Source: Laceyella putida
GTDB taxonomy: Bacteria; Bacillota; Bacilli; Thermoactinomycetales; Thermoactinomycetaceae
Assembly: GCF_042665195.1 (NCBI RefSeq)
Contig: NZ_JBHTBW010000052.1
Coordinates: 1 to 64,000 of the forward strand
DNA length: 64,000 nucleotides
Reading direction: 5' to 3'
In this document: one piece after another, positions 41,611 to 50,602 of the stretch
How positions within the stretch are numbered: position 1 is the first letter of the stretch
Layout of the letters: each line of letters opens with the position of its first letter
Notes under the pieces: generated by a model
Seen by the model: the letters and a program-made list of their open reading frames with translations, nothing else
The model's database searches: none
Told to the model about the DNA's origin: nothing
Program-made: the position numbers and the translations under genes

Positions 41611-42974
41611 ATGAAATTACAAACGATTAGAACGGGTGTGTTCCTTTTGATTTCCGCCGCATTCATATTCGGAACTGCTTTCACATCTCTCCCGGGGCAA
41701 GGGCAAAACAAGAACACTGGAAATATATCGAGCGAACGAATTTTTCAAGACATCACCTGGATGTCCAACCGGTTAACGCTCGCATTGCCGGAACCAAAGG
41801 GGAATATCAGACGGCGGCGGTGATTGCTAATCGTTTCCGCAAAATGGGTTTGGATGTCGAAATTCAAAAATTTCCATTCCGGACTTTTATTAACCACGGA
41901 GCAGAGTTGACAATGCTTTCACCCGGGAATCAAGCCATCACCACCAAAGTACTCTCCTACTCCCCCAGCACACCGGAACAAGGTTTGCAAGCCGAGTTGA
42001 AATTTGCCGGTCTCGGCAAAGTCGCTGATTTTGCCGAGACCGATGTCAAAGGGAAAATCGCCTTGATCCAGCGCGGAGAATTGTCTTTTTATGAAAAAGT
42101 GCAAAATGCGGCACAGGCCGGAGCGATTGGCGCAATCGTATTCAATAACACAACGGGCATGATAAACGGCACACTCGGACAACCCTCCGATATCCCCGCA
42201 CTCGGCTTATCTGATGCGGATGGGAAGCATCTGAAAGATTTGATCGAAAGCGGACAAAACGTGACGGTCTCAATGAAAGTCAAAACGGAGATACTGGACA
42301 CTTACTCGCAAAATGTGATCGGCACGCATAAAGCGGCGAAAAAAGCAGCCACCGCTCAGACATTGATTCTAGGAGCCCATTATGATGGCGTCGATACCCC
42401 CGCCGCGAACGATAACGCTTCCGGCGCCAGCACGATGCTGGAAGTGGCGCGTGTCTTATCCAGTAAAAAGCTGGATATGAACCTCAAATTTATCGCCTTC
42501 GGTGCGGAGGAAGCCGGATTGGTTGGTTCGGAGCATTATGTGAATTCGCTGAAACCAAAGGACAAAGAGAAGATGGCGGGAATGATTAATATGGATATGG
42601 TGGGTGTCGGAGACACCTTTAATATCCTCACCGCATCTCCGGATGCGAAATCGTTTGTGGCCGATTTGGCCGAACAAGAAGCGATTGAACTAAATTTGCC
42701 ACATCAACGCGGATATTCCACCAGCAGTGACCACGTTCCCTTTGAAGAAGCGGGGATCCCGGTCGCTTTCCTTCATCTTTCTGATGACCCCAACTATCAT
42801 ACGGATGGGGACACTTTGGACAAAATCCAAAAAGACCTATTGAAAAAATCCGGTACTTTAGTAGCCAACCTAATCAGGAAAATCGCTGCCGAGCCTAAAC
42901 CGCTTGCAGGCAAATGGACATCAAATATCAAGGAAATCCATGGAATGAAGCGCGAACCGATGGCAACAAAATAA
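41611..42974 (+). pseudogene. M28-family aminopeptidase (YwaD-like), frameshifted
   Basis: The first frame gives a signal peptide (MKLQTIRTGVFLLISAAFIF) and SSERIFQDITWMSNRL. The second gives the rest from VIANRFRKMGLDVEIQKFPF. They join if one A is added at GGTTAACG (41771-41778), which restores NRLNARIAGTKGEYQTAAVI. Then follow a PA domain (GKIALIQRGELSFYEKVQNA) and the zinc peptidase core GAHYDGVDTPAANDNASG, FGAEEAGLVGSEHYV, YSTSSDHVPFEEAGIPVAF. The complete enzyme would be an exported zinc aminopeptidase of about 454 residues. A single-base deletion may be a real lesion or an error. Confidence 0.8.
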
Positions 42975-42977
42975 AGG

Positions 42978-43014
42978 AAAAATCGGCTGAAATGACCTTC
43001 TTCAGCCGATTTTT
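42978..43014. terminator. Bidirectional terminator
   Basis: Fourteen-base perfect arms AAAAATCGGCTGAA and TTCAGCCGATTTTT with a 9-base loop, between the peptidase gene and the convergent membrane-protein gene. Confidence 0.85.
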
Positions 43015-43019
43015 ATATG

Positions 43020-43628
43020 CTAATCAGCAAAGAATTGGTGAAGCAATGCGGCTTCTTCCTTGCTGTAATCCCGCTCAATCCGTTTCATCGCCCGTTCATT
43101 CAGCGGGGTTCGCACGACGATGGGGATATGGGCTCGTTTCACTTTTTCATGGATATTGGCCATTCGTTTGGCATCAAATTCAGGGCTTAACACATTGATG
43201 GACAAACCATCGTTTAAGATGAGTGAATACTCGAGGTAAAGATTTTTGGCGTTCGCATTGCCGCTCCAATCGACTGTGACCTGTCTGACTTCAGACCACG
43301 CATAAATTTTGTTGTTTGCTTGGATCTTCTGGCCGTCCACTCGCGTACCCAATTCAAAAAGTTGAATATACTTAAACCCGGCAAAGAGAAAAAGCGGGAC
43401 GCCGACGATCAGCCAAAATCGCCTCGCCCGTCTATTCCAATGCAAAGAAAGCAGAAGTAGCACACTCATGATTGCAAACAAAACAATGTAACCCGATGCG
43501 TTTCCGGAAAAATAATAAGCGCCACGTTCATATTGAGAAATCTCCTGCAGTAGATGCAACCCATAAAGCAAGCCAGCGAAGATAAGAACATACATCGGAA
43601 TAAGCCAAATTCTGAAATTCAAAATCAA
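43020..43628 (-). CDS. Hypothetical membrane protein with C-terminal PH-like domain
   Basis: A 202-residue protein. Three hydrophobic helices occupy about residues 1-110 (LIPMYVLIFAGLLYGLHLL; YIVLFAIMSVLLLLSLHW; FWLIVGVPLFLFAGF). The rest is soluble beta-rich sequence (GQKIQANNKIYAWSEVRQVT, LILNDGLSINVLSP), resembling bacterial PH-type or DUF domains with an Asn-Trp rich strand. Not assigned to a known family. The start is taken as the TTG behind CCAGGAGG; an in-frame upstream start would place that site inside the gene. Confidence 0.5.
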   Translation of the reverse strand: MILNFRIWLIPMYVLIFAGLLYGLHLLQEISQYERGAYYFSGNASGYIVLFAIMSVLLLLSLHWNRRARRFWLIVGVPLFLFAGFKYIQLFELGTRVDGQKIQANNKIYAWSEVRQVTVDWSGNANAKNLYLEYSLILNDGLSINVLSPEFDAKRMANIHEKVKRAHIPIVVRTPLNERAMKRIERDYSKEEAALLHQFFAD

Positions 43629-43750
43629 GAAAAAAACCTCCTGGAGAAGAAAGAATTTACCCATATGGTACGTTACTGAACCCATTTGGACAATATGTAG
43701 TGCAGATGAGTCAAATATGTCATAATAAACAAAAAATCGGAGGTGAAATT

Positions 43751-43822
43751 TTGTTGAGTGTTGGTTGGATGGAGATGAAAGATCAAGGCAAGAGATATAT
43801 GATTATCAATATGGGGGTGTAG
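43751..43822 (+). CDS. 23-residue ORF coupled to a GNAT gene
   Basis: GGAGGTG precedes a TTG that opens 23 codons ending 3 bases before the GNAT start. Met-rich and not recognised. It may be a leader peptide for translational coupling. Confidence 0.25.
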   Translation: MLSVGWMEMKDQGKRYMIINMGV

Positions 43823-43825
43823 CGC

Positions 43826-44284
43826 ATGTTGACCATTCGCAGATATCAACCATCAGATCGGTCTGATGTGATCGCATTGCATTATCGGTCTTTACCTGGA
43901 ACGGGAGCCAATCCGGGTGAAGGCCCTTGGGATGACGATCTGACTAAAATCGAAGAAGTTTATCTTCAATCAGGCGGTGAATTCTTGGTCGGGGTCCTGG
44001 ATGAACAATTGATCGCCATGGGCGCGATCAAAAGAAAAACCGATACCCTAGCCGAAATCAAACGCATGAGAGTCCATCCCCTGCATCAACGAAAGGGATT
44101 CGGTCAACAGATGCTCCACGCATTGGAACAACGCGCGCTGGAGTTGGGTTACCATTCCATCTGCCTTGACACCACTACGATTCAAGCGGCTGCCAAGCAC
44201 CTTTATCGCAAGAACGGTTACGCTGAAACGAAGCGAACCATGATGAACAACTTGGAATTTATTTATTTTGAAAAACACCTTTGA
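43826..44284 (+). CDS. GNAT-family N-acetyltransferase
   Basis: A 152-residue GNAT protein of the common YhhY/PhnO-like size. The acetyl-CoA loop is HPLHQRKGFGQQMLHALEQR around residues 83-102; KHLYRKNGYAETKRT follows near the end. The IKRMRVHP strand is typical. The ATG has weak spacing to GGGGGTG, which lies in the small upstream ORF, so expression may depend on coupling. Substrate unknown. Confidence 0.85.
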   Translation: MLTIRRYQPSDRSDVIALHYRSLPGTGANPGEGPWDDDLTKIEEVYLQSGGEFLVGVLDEQLIAMGAIKRKTDTLAEIKRMRVHPLHQRKGFGQQMLHALEQRALELGYHSICLDTTTIQAAAKHLYRKNGYAETKRTMMNNLEFIYFEKHL

Positions 44285-44324
44285 CAATCATTCAAACGTG
44301 ACCAGAAGAGTTCCTATGTTTGAC

Positions 44325-44356
44325 AAGAAGGCGCATATGCGCTTTCTTTTTTATTT
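44325..44356 (+). terminator. Terminator of the GNAT gene
   Basis: AAGAAGGCGCAT and ATGCGCTTTCTT pair with one G-T, followed by TTTTTAT. Confidence 0.7.
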
Positions 44357-44410
44357 GTCCATTGTGAAATAATCGATGATTTTGTCCTTAATATTTACTA
44401 TAATAATAAT

Positions 44411-44440
44411 TGATTTACGAAACGTATCTTTCGTAAATCA
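44411..44440. repeat. Inverted repeat TGATTTACGAAA
   Basis: Perfect 12-bp arms at 44411-44422 and 44429-44440 with a 6-base centre, in the 44285-44789 gap upstream of the recombinase gene. Could be a regulator or recombinase site; no poly-T follows. No gene was found in this gap. Confidence 0.45.
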
Positions 44441-44731
44441 ACAAAGCGATCAAATCCCCTTTTGAGCAACCTTTCAATTCCTGTATTCTTCCTAAACGAT
44501 CAAGCGCGGGATGTTTTTTTATTGCCATCCATACCGGTTTATCTATCTATAATATGAATGTTCAACCCATTTTCGACGGAACCCGTTTTTTTGTTTAATC
44601 GAATCAGCTCAACCCCTTTCGCACCAAGGGATGCAGCCATTCTCTGTTTTTCGTAAACCAAAAAAGCCTAAAAAGGCCCTTTTATTTATGTCCGAGACCT
44701 ATCGGTCACCCCCTTTTTTTCATTTTTGAGT

Positions 44732-44760
44732 TCGTTTGTAAATATAACAAACGATTTTTT
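44732..44760 (+). terminator. Terminator-like hairpin just before the recombinase gene
   Basis: TCGTTTGT and ACAAACGA with a 7-base loop and then six T. It ends only 30 bases before the recombinase start codon, so it is either an attenuator in the leader or the end of an upstream RNA. Confidence 0.6.
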
Positions 44761-44789
44761 ATGATTATTTGATACGGAGTGAAACAACG

Positions 44790-45833
44790 ATGAAGTACTT
44801 ATCGCGCAAATTGCCAGAAAACATTAATCGACTGGCACTTAAGCTTCCCGAAGATGTCCAGGAATACATATTGGAGATGATCAGCGCCGACCGCTCCATC
44901 GAAACGGTGGCCGCATATGTGTATGATTTCAATCTGTTTTTCGATTATTTGGAGGAGCACGGCGTGGAGTTGGAGGAAGTGACGGGCCGCACCATTAAAC
45001 GTTTTTTTCGGTATATTGAACATGGCTATGAACGGAAAGTGACCCGAAAAATAAAAGGTAAACTGGTGGAAACAGTACAGATGAGGGAAAATTCGCATGC
45101 GGGAAAAAACCGCAAGCGCGCCTCTCTTCAGTCCCTGTTTCGCTATCTGGTTAAATGCGGAGCCTTGGACCGCAATCCCATGACCGAATTTGAGGATGTG
45201 ACATTGAGATCGCGGAACAAACAACGGGTTCCTGTTTTTTTGACGCATGATGAAGCAATGCGCCTAGTCCACAGCGTGCATGACTTCTTTGATACGAGAA
45301 ACTACAAGCGCTTGAGCTGGCTGCGGTATCGCGATCTCGCCATCTTGCTCATTTTTCTTAACACCGGCTTGCGTGTATCTGAGCTGGTTGGTTTAGATAC
45401 AACCAGCATTCAAGAACAAAAAGAAACCGTCCGTATCGTGGTCTTGGGAAAAGGGAACAAAGAGCGCATGCTCAAGCTCAACAATACGGCCACTTCCGCC
45501 CTGAAAGATTACTTGGCTGTTCGCCCCACCCCGGCGCCCGGACATGAGTTGGCCCTGTTCTTAAACCGGGATGGGGGTCGCATCAGCCGTGTTTCGATCA
45601 ATAAAATCATCAATAAATATGTCCAAGAAGCCGGCTTGCCTCCTAAAGCCAAAAACATTTCGCCACATAAATTGCGTCATACGTTGGCCACCCTCCTCCT
45701 CTCCAACGGCGCGAATATCCGTGTGGTGCAAGAGATCCTGGGCCACTCCTCGATCAATACCACCCAGATTTATACACACGTAGTGAATGATCAAAAGGAT
45801 GAAGAATTGGATCGTTTGGATGAATTGATGTAA
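44790..45833 (+). CDS. Tyrosine recombinase / integrase (Xer-like)
   Basis: A 347-residue phage-integrase-family protein with a SAM-like N-terminal core-binding domain (SIETVAAYVYDFNLFFDYLE) and a full catalytic domain. The catalytic set is R195 (NTGLRVSEL), K221 (LGKGNKER), H293/R296 (SPHKLRH), H319 (LGHSS) and nucleophile Y328 (TTQIYTHV). An insert of about 20 basic residues (HGYERKVTRKIKGKLVETVQ) in the N-terminal domain sets it apart from XerC/XerD. GGAGTG precedes the ATG. It stands alone between strong terminators, so it may be a third chromosomal Xer-type recombinase or a relic of an integrated element; no att repeats were found. Confidence 0.85.
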   Translation: MKYLSRKLPENINRLALKLPEDVQEYILEMISADRSIETVAAYVYDFNLFFDYLEEHGVELEEVTGRTIKRFFRYIEHGYERKVTRKIKGKLVETVQMRENSHAGKNRKRASLQSLFRYLVKCGALDRNPMTEFEDVTLRSRNKQRVPVFLTHDEAMRLVHSVHDFFDTRNYKRLSWLRYRDLAILLIFLNTGLRVSELVGLDTTSIQEQKETVRIVVLGKGNKERMLKLNNTATSALKDYLAVRPTPAPGHELALFLNRDGGRISRVSINKIINKYVQEAGLPPKAKNISPHKLRHTLATLLLSNGANIRVVQEILGHSSINTTQIYTHVVNDQKDEELDRLDELM

Positions 45834-45874
45834 ACCAAAAGGATCATCCCAATAAACGGATGATCCTTTTGGTT
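45833..45874 (+). terminator. Terminator of the recombinase gene
   Basis: Seventeen-base perfect arms AACCAAAAGGATCATCC and GGATGATCCTTTTGGTT with an 8-base loop. A second stem, AATTCCC/GGGAATTTTTT, follows at 45893-45922. Confidence 0.85.
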
Positions 45875-45982
45875 AGGTATCCCTTCCCTGTTAATTCCCC
45901 ATCGCTGATAGGGAATTTTTTGTCATTTTTGTATTCCCTAGTGTATTGGGAAGCGGGAGATCTAACTAGTTTGCAATGAATA

Positions 45983-46477
45983 TCACACTGGTCTGATGAG
46001 TGAACTCTGCCGCAACTCCTCTGTCAGTTTCTGGACCAATTCCGGTCTTCCATGAAACTGGGCCGGAGTATTCTGAAAGAGCGCGATACGCCACTTTCCC
46101 TCACGCTTCACTGTGATGAGTGTGTGATGAGTGTTAAGCTTGGGATCGATGTCCGACTGTCCGGGCGGCACCATCCCCGCAACCGCGCGCAGCACGGCAA
46201 CTTCAGGACCAAAAAGGCGCACGCTTCTAATTTTGCTCACGAAGGCGGCAGTCGGGTGATTGGCAAAGATTGGCTGAAGATGCGAAGCAATCTCTGCCCG
46301 TCCTGTGACTTGGCTCCCATCGAATCCGATGAGTTCGCCGTCCTCAGCGAAAGGCTCGGCCATGGCATCGGCACTGCGCTTGTTCCAGCCCTCCAACAGC
46401 TGTTGGTAGAGCGAACGGACCTCAGTCTCATCAGAGTTAGAAGGCGAGTGTGACGGTCGAAATGTTTGAGAGCTCAT
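45983..46477 (-). CDS. SgcJ/EcaC-family (SnoaL-like fold) protein
   Basis: A 164-residue cone-shaped alpha+beta barrel protein of the DUF4440/SnoaL group. LYQQLLEGWNKRSADAMAEPF, the following ELIGFDGSQVTGRAEIASHL and HHTLITVKREGKWRIALFQNTP are family marks. Members are found as oxidoreductase-like or protective proteins with poorly known substrates. Strong AGGAGGAAAT precedes the start. Alone on its strand. Confidence 0.8.
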   Translation of the reverse strand: MSSQTFRPSHSPSNSDETEVRSLYQQLLEGWNKRSADAMAEPFAEDGELIGFDGSQVTGRAEIASHLQPIFANHPTAAFVSKIRSVRLFGPEVAVLRAVAGMVPPGQSDIDPKLNTHHTLITVKREGKWRIALFQNTPAQFHGRPELVQKLTEELRQSSLIRPV

Positions 46478-46799
46478 GGATATTTCCTCCTCATAATGTC
46501 TTTTGCGATCAGAATATTAGAAATGCGATTGGTTTCCCCCTTTCATTATTATGAGTATTTATAAAAGGGGGTAATACAAATCGGATTCATCCCATTTTAC
46601 CAGTCAGCAGATTATGAAGATAAACTTCATTGCTACGGTTGTGTACGGCAACCAATTGTTGTGATCATGGTTGTGAGTGGTTTGTTCTTAGCAGAAAAAT
46701 GTTTGGCGATTTCTCAGGCTCAATCGGTAAAATAAATTCAGTAAGCATTTTCTAAGTCCGAACCGGTGAAGGAATATAAAAATACAGGAGGATTTGCCA

Positions 46800-47013
46800 T
46801 TGGAAATACGCCAATTAAAGTATTTTTTAACCGTTGCCAAATACAAAAGTTTTACCAAAGCTTCTCAAGCATTGCATCTGTCGCAACCCTCCATCAGCAA
46901 AATGATCAAAAGTATGGAAGATGAGACTGATTACCAAAAAACATCGTTACCTCTCATATGCTGCCAAAACCCTTATCGACTTAATTAAAAAAATCCGTCC
47001 CAATCATAACTAA
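46800..47013 (+). pseudogene. LysR regulator reduced to its two ends (CidR-like)
   Basis: The N-terminus is a good LTTR HTH (YFLTVAKYKSFTKASQALHL, SQPSISKMIKSMEDE) starting at a TTG behind GGAGG. Immediately after, in another frame from 46927, comes LITKKHRYLSYAAKTLIDLI, a typical LTTR C-terminal end. About 230 residues of the effector domain are missing between, so this is an internal deletion. Position before cidA/cidB-like genes matches the CidR/YwbI regulator of that operon. Confidence 0.75.
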
Positions 47014-47204
47014 AAGGCATAACAATAATAAAAGATATATTCTTTACGAATGGATCAAATCTCGTTACCTTATAAATATGGACAGCGAGAACTACCAAAA
47101 AAACAAGGGTTGCAGATAAAAGCGGTTGAATAACCAGCATAGTTAACTGCTCTTTTTAGCTGTTCAGCCAGAGTCGAACAACCAGACAGAAGTTATCGCT
47201 TAAG

Positions 47205-47349
47205 TACAAGTTATTTCAAAAGTCGTTGATGAGCGGAAAAACCTTTCCCGATGAGCGCCGATGGACAAATGAAGCGAATGGGAAAACGGTTTTGGAGCGA
47301 TCGCCATAGCCATTTCTCCATCAAAAAGATGGTTTTGAAATAGCTTCTA
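47205..47349 (+). repeat. MITE family 2, copy D2 (145 bp)
   Basis: Ends TACAAGTTATTTCAAA and TTTTGAAATAGCTTCTA. The core GCGGAAAAACC...GATGAGCGCCGATGGACAA...GGGAAAACGGTTTTGGAGC is shared with all copies. It lies between the LysR pseudogene and cidA and stops 18 bases before the cidA start, so it replaced or carries the promoter region. Confidence 0.85.
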
Positions 47350-47367
47350 GTCAGAAAGAGGGAGTCT

Positions 47368-47739
47368 ATGAAGATCTTCATTACCTTCGCACAAATATTG
47401 CTCATTTATCTCATTTTTCTTGCGGGGGAAGGGATTACTTACTTACTCAAGTTTCAAAAACTGCCCGGAAGTTTTGTGGGTTTGGTGATTCTGTTTTGCT
47501 TACTTAAATTTCGAGTCATCCGCTTGGAATGGGTGGAAAAAGGCGCTAAATGGTTGTTGGCGGAACTTTTGCTCTTCTTTGTCCCGCCAACCGTCGGGAT
47601 TATTCAATTTCCGCAAATTTTTGGTCTAGAAGGCTTGCGAATGGTTGCTGTTGTCTGGATTAGTTTAGCTGTTGTGATGTGTATTACGGGACTTGTCGCC
47701 GAATTTTTGCAAAAGCGGAAGAAGGGAAAAGCCATATGA
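47368..47739 (+). CDS. CidA/LrgA-family holin-like protein
   Basis: A 123-residue membrane protein with four helices. Family marks are FLAGEGITYLLKFQKLPGSFVGL at the start and LAELLLFFVPPTVGIIQFPQI. CidA/LrgA proteins form holin-like oligomers that affect murein hydrolase export and carboxylate (pyruvate) uptake together with the B protein. AAAGAGGGAG precedes the ATG. Its stop overlaps the start of the next gene. The LysR activator normally encoded upstream is destroyed here. Confidence 0.88.
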   Translation: MKIFITFAQILLIYLIFLAGEGITYLLKFQKLPGSFVGLVILFCLLKFRVIRLEWVEKGAKWLLAELLLFFVPPTVGIIQFPQIFGLEGLRMVAVVWISLAVVMCITGLVAEFLQKRKKGKAI

Positions 47740-48431
47740 AGCACCTTTTGCTTGAAGCGTTGTTACTATTGCTCACCATTTTGATTTTTGTGGTGAGCAA
47801 AAAAATCAACTCCAAGATCACCCTTGTGCTTTTTTCACCCATTATTGTCACACCGCTTATGTTGATCATCATCTTGGAGTGCTTTCACATCCCCTACGGC
47901 ACCTATGCTTCGGGAACCCAACTGTTAACCTATATGTTGGGTCCGGCCACGGTCGCTTTCGCTGTTCCCATGTACAAATTTCAAGATCTTCTTAAACAAC
48001 ATTTGAAGGAAATGATTATCAGCTTAAGCATAGGTTCATTTTTTGCCGTCATCACGTCCATTTTGCTTGCGCTTCTGTTCCGGCTAAGCAAAATCATGGT
48101 AATCAGCATTATTCCTCGTTCGGTTACCACACCGATCGCGATGGAATATGCCAAAACGCTTCACGGAAACCCTTCATTAACCGCTGTTTTTGTGATGATT
48201 ACCGGCTTATCCGGCGTTGTATTGGGTCCGCTTCTCATCCGACTTCTTTCCTTGAAATCCCCCATTGCCAAAGGATTATTGATGGGAATGGGTGCACACG
48301 GCACTGGAACTTCCAAAGCGTTTGAACTGGGCGAGTTGGAAGGTACCTTTTCCAGTTTGGCCATGATCATTGGGGCCTTTATCACATTCATTTGGATTTT
48401 GTTATTACCCAATCTATCTTTCTTAATGTAA
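47736..48431 (+). CDS. CidB/LrgB-family antiholin-like protein
   Basis: A 231-residue LrgB-family protein with about seven helices. Seen are YASGTQLLTYMLGPATVAFAVP, then RSVTTPIAMEYAKTLHGNPS and MGMGAHGTGTSKAFELGELEGTF, the strongest family signature. It acts with the CidA/LrgA-like protein. Its ATG overlaps the cidA stop (ATGA), so translation is coupled; the frame is open further 5' but that is inside cidA. Confidence 0.9.
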   Translation: MKHLLLEALLLLLTILIFVVSKKINSKITLVLFSPIIVTPLMLIIILECFHIPYGTYASGTQLLTYMLGPATVAFAVPMYKFQDLLKQHLKEMIISLSIGSFFAVITSILLALLFRLSKIMVISIIPRSVTTPIAMEYAKTLHGNPSLTAVFVMITGLSGVVLGPLLIRLLSLKSPIAKGLLMGMGAHGTGTSKAFELGELEGTFSSLAMIIGAFITFIWILLLPNLSFLM

Positions 48432-48525
48432 TTAACCGGAAAAACGCGATTCGATCAGACAATGCATTTTTTGTTTATATCGCAAACCAATCTATACTAC
48501 AATTCGGTTTATCTATATTGAATCA

Positions 48526-49614
48526 CTATTGCCTATTATCTATTTCATTCAATCTTCCCAATAGTTTGCCAATCCCTTCTGTTATTTCTGTCATGAAGTC
48601 TTGAACAGTTGTCTCTTTAGCCAGGCGTATTCCTTGGCCCGCCCACATGGACATCCATTCAGGGCGTTGTTGTTGGGCTGCGGCTTGGCGGATTTTTTGT
48701 GTCAGGGCATGTTGATACGGGTAAGGCAAGGTTGTCGGCATCTGTTCAACCAAGTCCATCAGACGGTTATGCAATCCGCGGACGGCTTTACCCTTAATCG
48801 CTTGCGAAACGGCGGTCCGATCTTCTGAAGCTCGGAGCAACGCGTCTTTATATAAAGGGTGGGCGCCACTTTCTTTGCATGGGATAAAGGCTGTTCCCAT
48901 CTGAGCGGCAGAGGCTCCCAAGGCGAAGCTGGCTACGATTCCCCTTGCATCCATGATGCCACCAGCCGCGATGATGGGAATACTGACGTGATCCGCCACT
49001 TGCGGCACTAATGCCATGGTTCCGATCAACGCTTCATGGTATGGATGCGCAAAGGTTCCGCGATGCCCTCCGGCTTCACTTCCTTGCGTGACAATCGCAT
49101 CCACTCCGCTCCCTTCCAACCGGATTGCTTCAAGGACCGTTGTAGCCGTGCCGATGGTAAGAATCCCTGCCTGTTTGCATTTCTGAATCTTCTCTTTCGC
49201 CAACATCCCAAACGTAAAGCTGAAGACGGGAACACGCTCTTCTATAATAACGGCAAATTGCTCCTCAAACTGATCCTCATAAGCGCAAGTCAACTCTTCC
49301 GGCTCTATGCCCAACTCGTCACAAATGGGTTTGAGGCCGGTTTTTAGTTCAGTGCATACGTTGTTATCCGGGCTGTTATCATTTCCGGGAACAAATAAAT
49401 TGACAGCAAATGGACGCGAAGTGCGCATGCGTATCTCCTTAATCTCTTCGCGCAATTTGGCTGGAGACAAATATCCGGCACCCAATGAACCCAATCCACC
49501 CGCATTGGATACAGCCGCGACTAATTCGGGTGTTGTGACCCCTCCCGCCATCGGGGCCAGAACAATCGGGTGTTGAACGGAACATAGCGAAGCAAATGTT
49601 GTTTGCTGAAACAT
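48526..49614 (-). CDS. Nitronate monooxygenase (2-nitropropane dioxygenase family)
   Basis: A 362-residue FMN TIM-barrel protein. The opening IVLAPMAGGVTTPELVAAVS and SNAGGLGSLGAGYLSP are class I nitronate monooxygenase marks. FMN-phosphate binding is by SEAGGHRG and IIAAGGIMDARGIVASFALG. FabK also has this fold but typically ends earlier. It would oxidise alkyl nitronates. AGAAGGGGG serves the ATG at 49614; the longer frame upstream includes that site. No operon partners. Confidence 0.88.
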   Translation of the reverse strand: MFQQTTFASLCSVQHPIVLAPMAGGVTTPELVAAVSNAGGLGSLGAGYLSPAKLREEIKEIRMRTSRPFAVNLFVPGNDNSPDNNVCTELKTGLKPICDELGIEPEELTCAYEDQFEEQFAVIIEERVPVFSFTFGMLAKEKIQKCKQAGILTIGTATTVLEAIRLEGSGVDAIVTQGSEAGGHRGTFAHPYHEALIGTMALVPQVADHVSIPIIAAGGIMDARGIVASFALGASAAQMGTAFIPCKESGAHPLYKDALLRASEDRTAVSQAIKGKAVRGLHNRLMDLVEQMPTTLPYPYQHALTQKIRQAAAQQQRPEWMSMWAGQGIRLAKETTVQDFMTEITEGIGKLLGRLNEIDNRQ

Positions 49615-49721
49615 CTTGCTACCCCCTTCTTTTCGCAAAACTAATTATATTGTAACAAAGCCGTCGCGGTCAGGCTTTGCAAAGAGAGGCACTCAAACGT
49701 ATGTGCCACTCTTTGCACACT

Positions 49722-50591
49722 CTATCTCTCTTGTTTAAACACACTTAATTGTTCGTCCGTCCAAGCTGATTCATACACATGCAGGATCACGGCCTGTTTT
49801 AAATCCAATTGATTCGCGAAGATCAGCGGAATGAAAAATTGCTCCGTTTTGTAATAAAAGCAATAGGCCGGCCAGATTTGCTCTAATTGCTTCATGTTCA
49901 TCCGGCTTGTGTTATTGAACAAGGTCCACCGTCTCGTCTTGTCGGATTCCTTGAGTCGGTCAAGATAAACCGCGCCCCGAGCCAATTTCAAGCACATCCG
50001 CCCCGAAAGGGAACGGACTAATTCATCTGCTTCGACATCGAGCTCGTTTGTTACCTTCACTCGGAACACGGGAAGATGGGTCGATTTATCAAGGGCAAAG
50101 TAGTGGTCGAATTGGCAATCTTCCACCTCAAACACACTTCTAAGCAACCGGGGCCGGATGGGGGTGGGAAAACAGGATTCTGGGATCCAGATCAGGACCC
50201 CCTCTTCTTTCTTTTTTTGTTGCTCCCATAGATGGACGATGATATAGCTGGTTTCATTCATTGTCATCAGAGAGAGGGGATATAAAGACCATTTGCTATT
50301 CTTTTTGCATTGTCGCTTCTTCGGTGGATCATAAGAATCAAGTTGGATAAATTGCCGTTTAAGCCAATCGCATTGCCGCAGCAACAAGAATAGTTGCGTG
50401 ATTTGTTCTGGCCCTTGCTTGTCTGCTAGCTGTGTTAAATGATGGGACAGCTCGGGAAACCCCCATTCTTGCCAAAGAGTCGCCTGCTCGGCGATCTCCT
50501 GCATTTCCAAACGGGCGTGCTGTAAACCGGAGGCCAACAGAAACAGGAGTTGCTCTTCTAACTGTTCGATTAGCCTAACCATCTGTGTCAT
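49722..50591 (-). CDS. Hypothetical protein, last gene of the MoxR operon
   Basis: A 289-residue protein I do not recognise. The N-terminal 100 residues are helical with many Gln/Leu (MVRLIEQLEEQLLFLLASGL, LFLLLRQCDWLKRQFIQLDS). The C-terminal part is mixed with aromatic strands (KNSKWSLYPLSLMTMNETSY, YCFYYKTEQFFIPLIFANQL). GAGGAGG precedes ATG 50591; the frame extends upstream into the previous gene. As the last gene of the MoxR/DUF5682 unit, it is probably a system component. Confidence 0.6.
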   Translation of the reverse strand: MTQMVRLIEQLEEQLLFLLASGLQHARLEMQEIAEQATLWQEWGFPELSHHLTQLADKQGPEQITQLFLLLRQCDWLKRQFIQLDSYDPPKKRQCKKNSKWSLYPLSLMTMNETSYIIVHLWEQQKKKEEGVLIWIPESCFPTPIRPRLLRSVFEVEDCQFDHYFALDKSTHLPVFRVKVTNELDVEADELVRSLSGRMCLKLARGAVYLDRLKESDKTRRWTLFNNTSRMNMKQLEQIWPAYCFYYKTEQFFIPLIFANQLDLKQAVILHVYESAWTDEQLSVFKQER

Positions 50592-50602
50592 CGATTCCCT
50601 CC

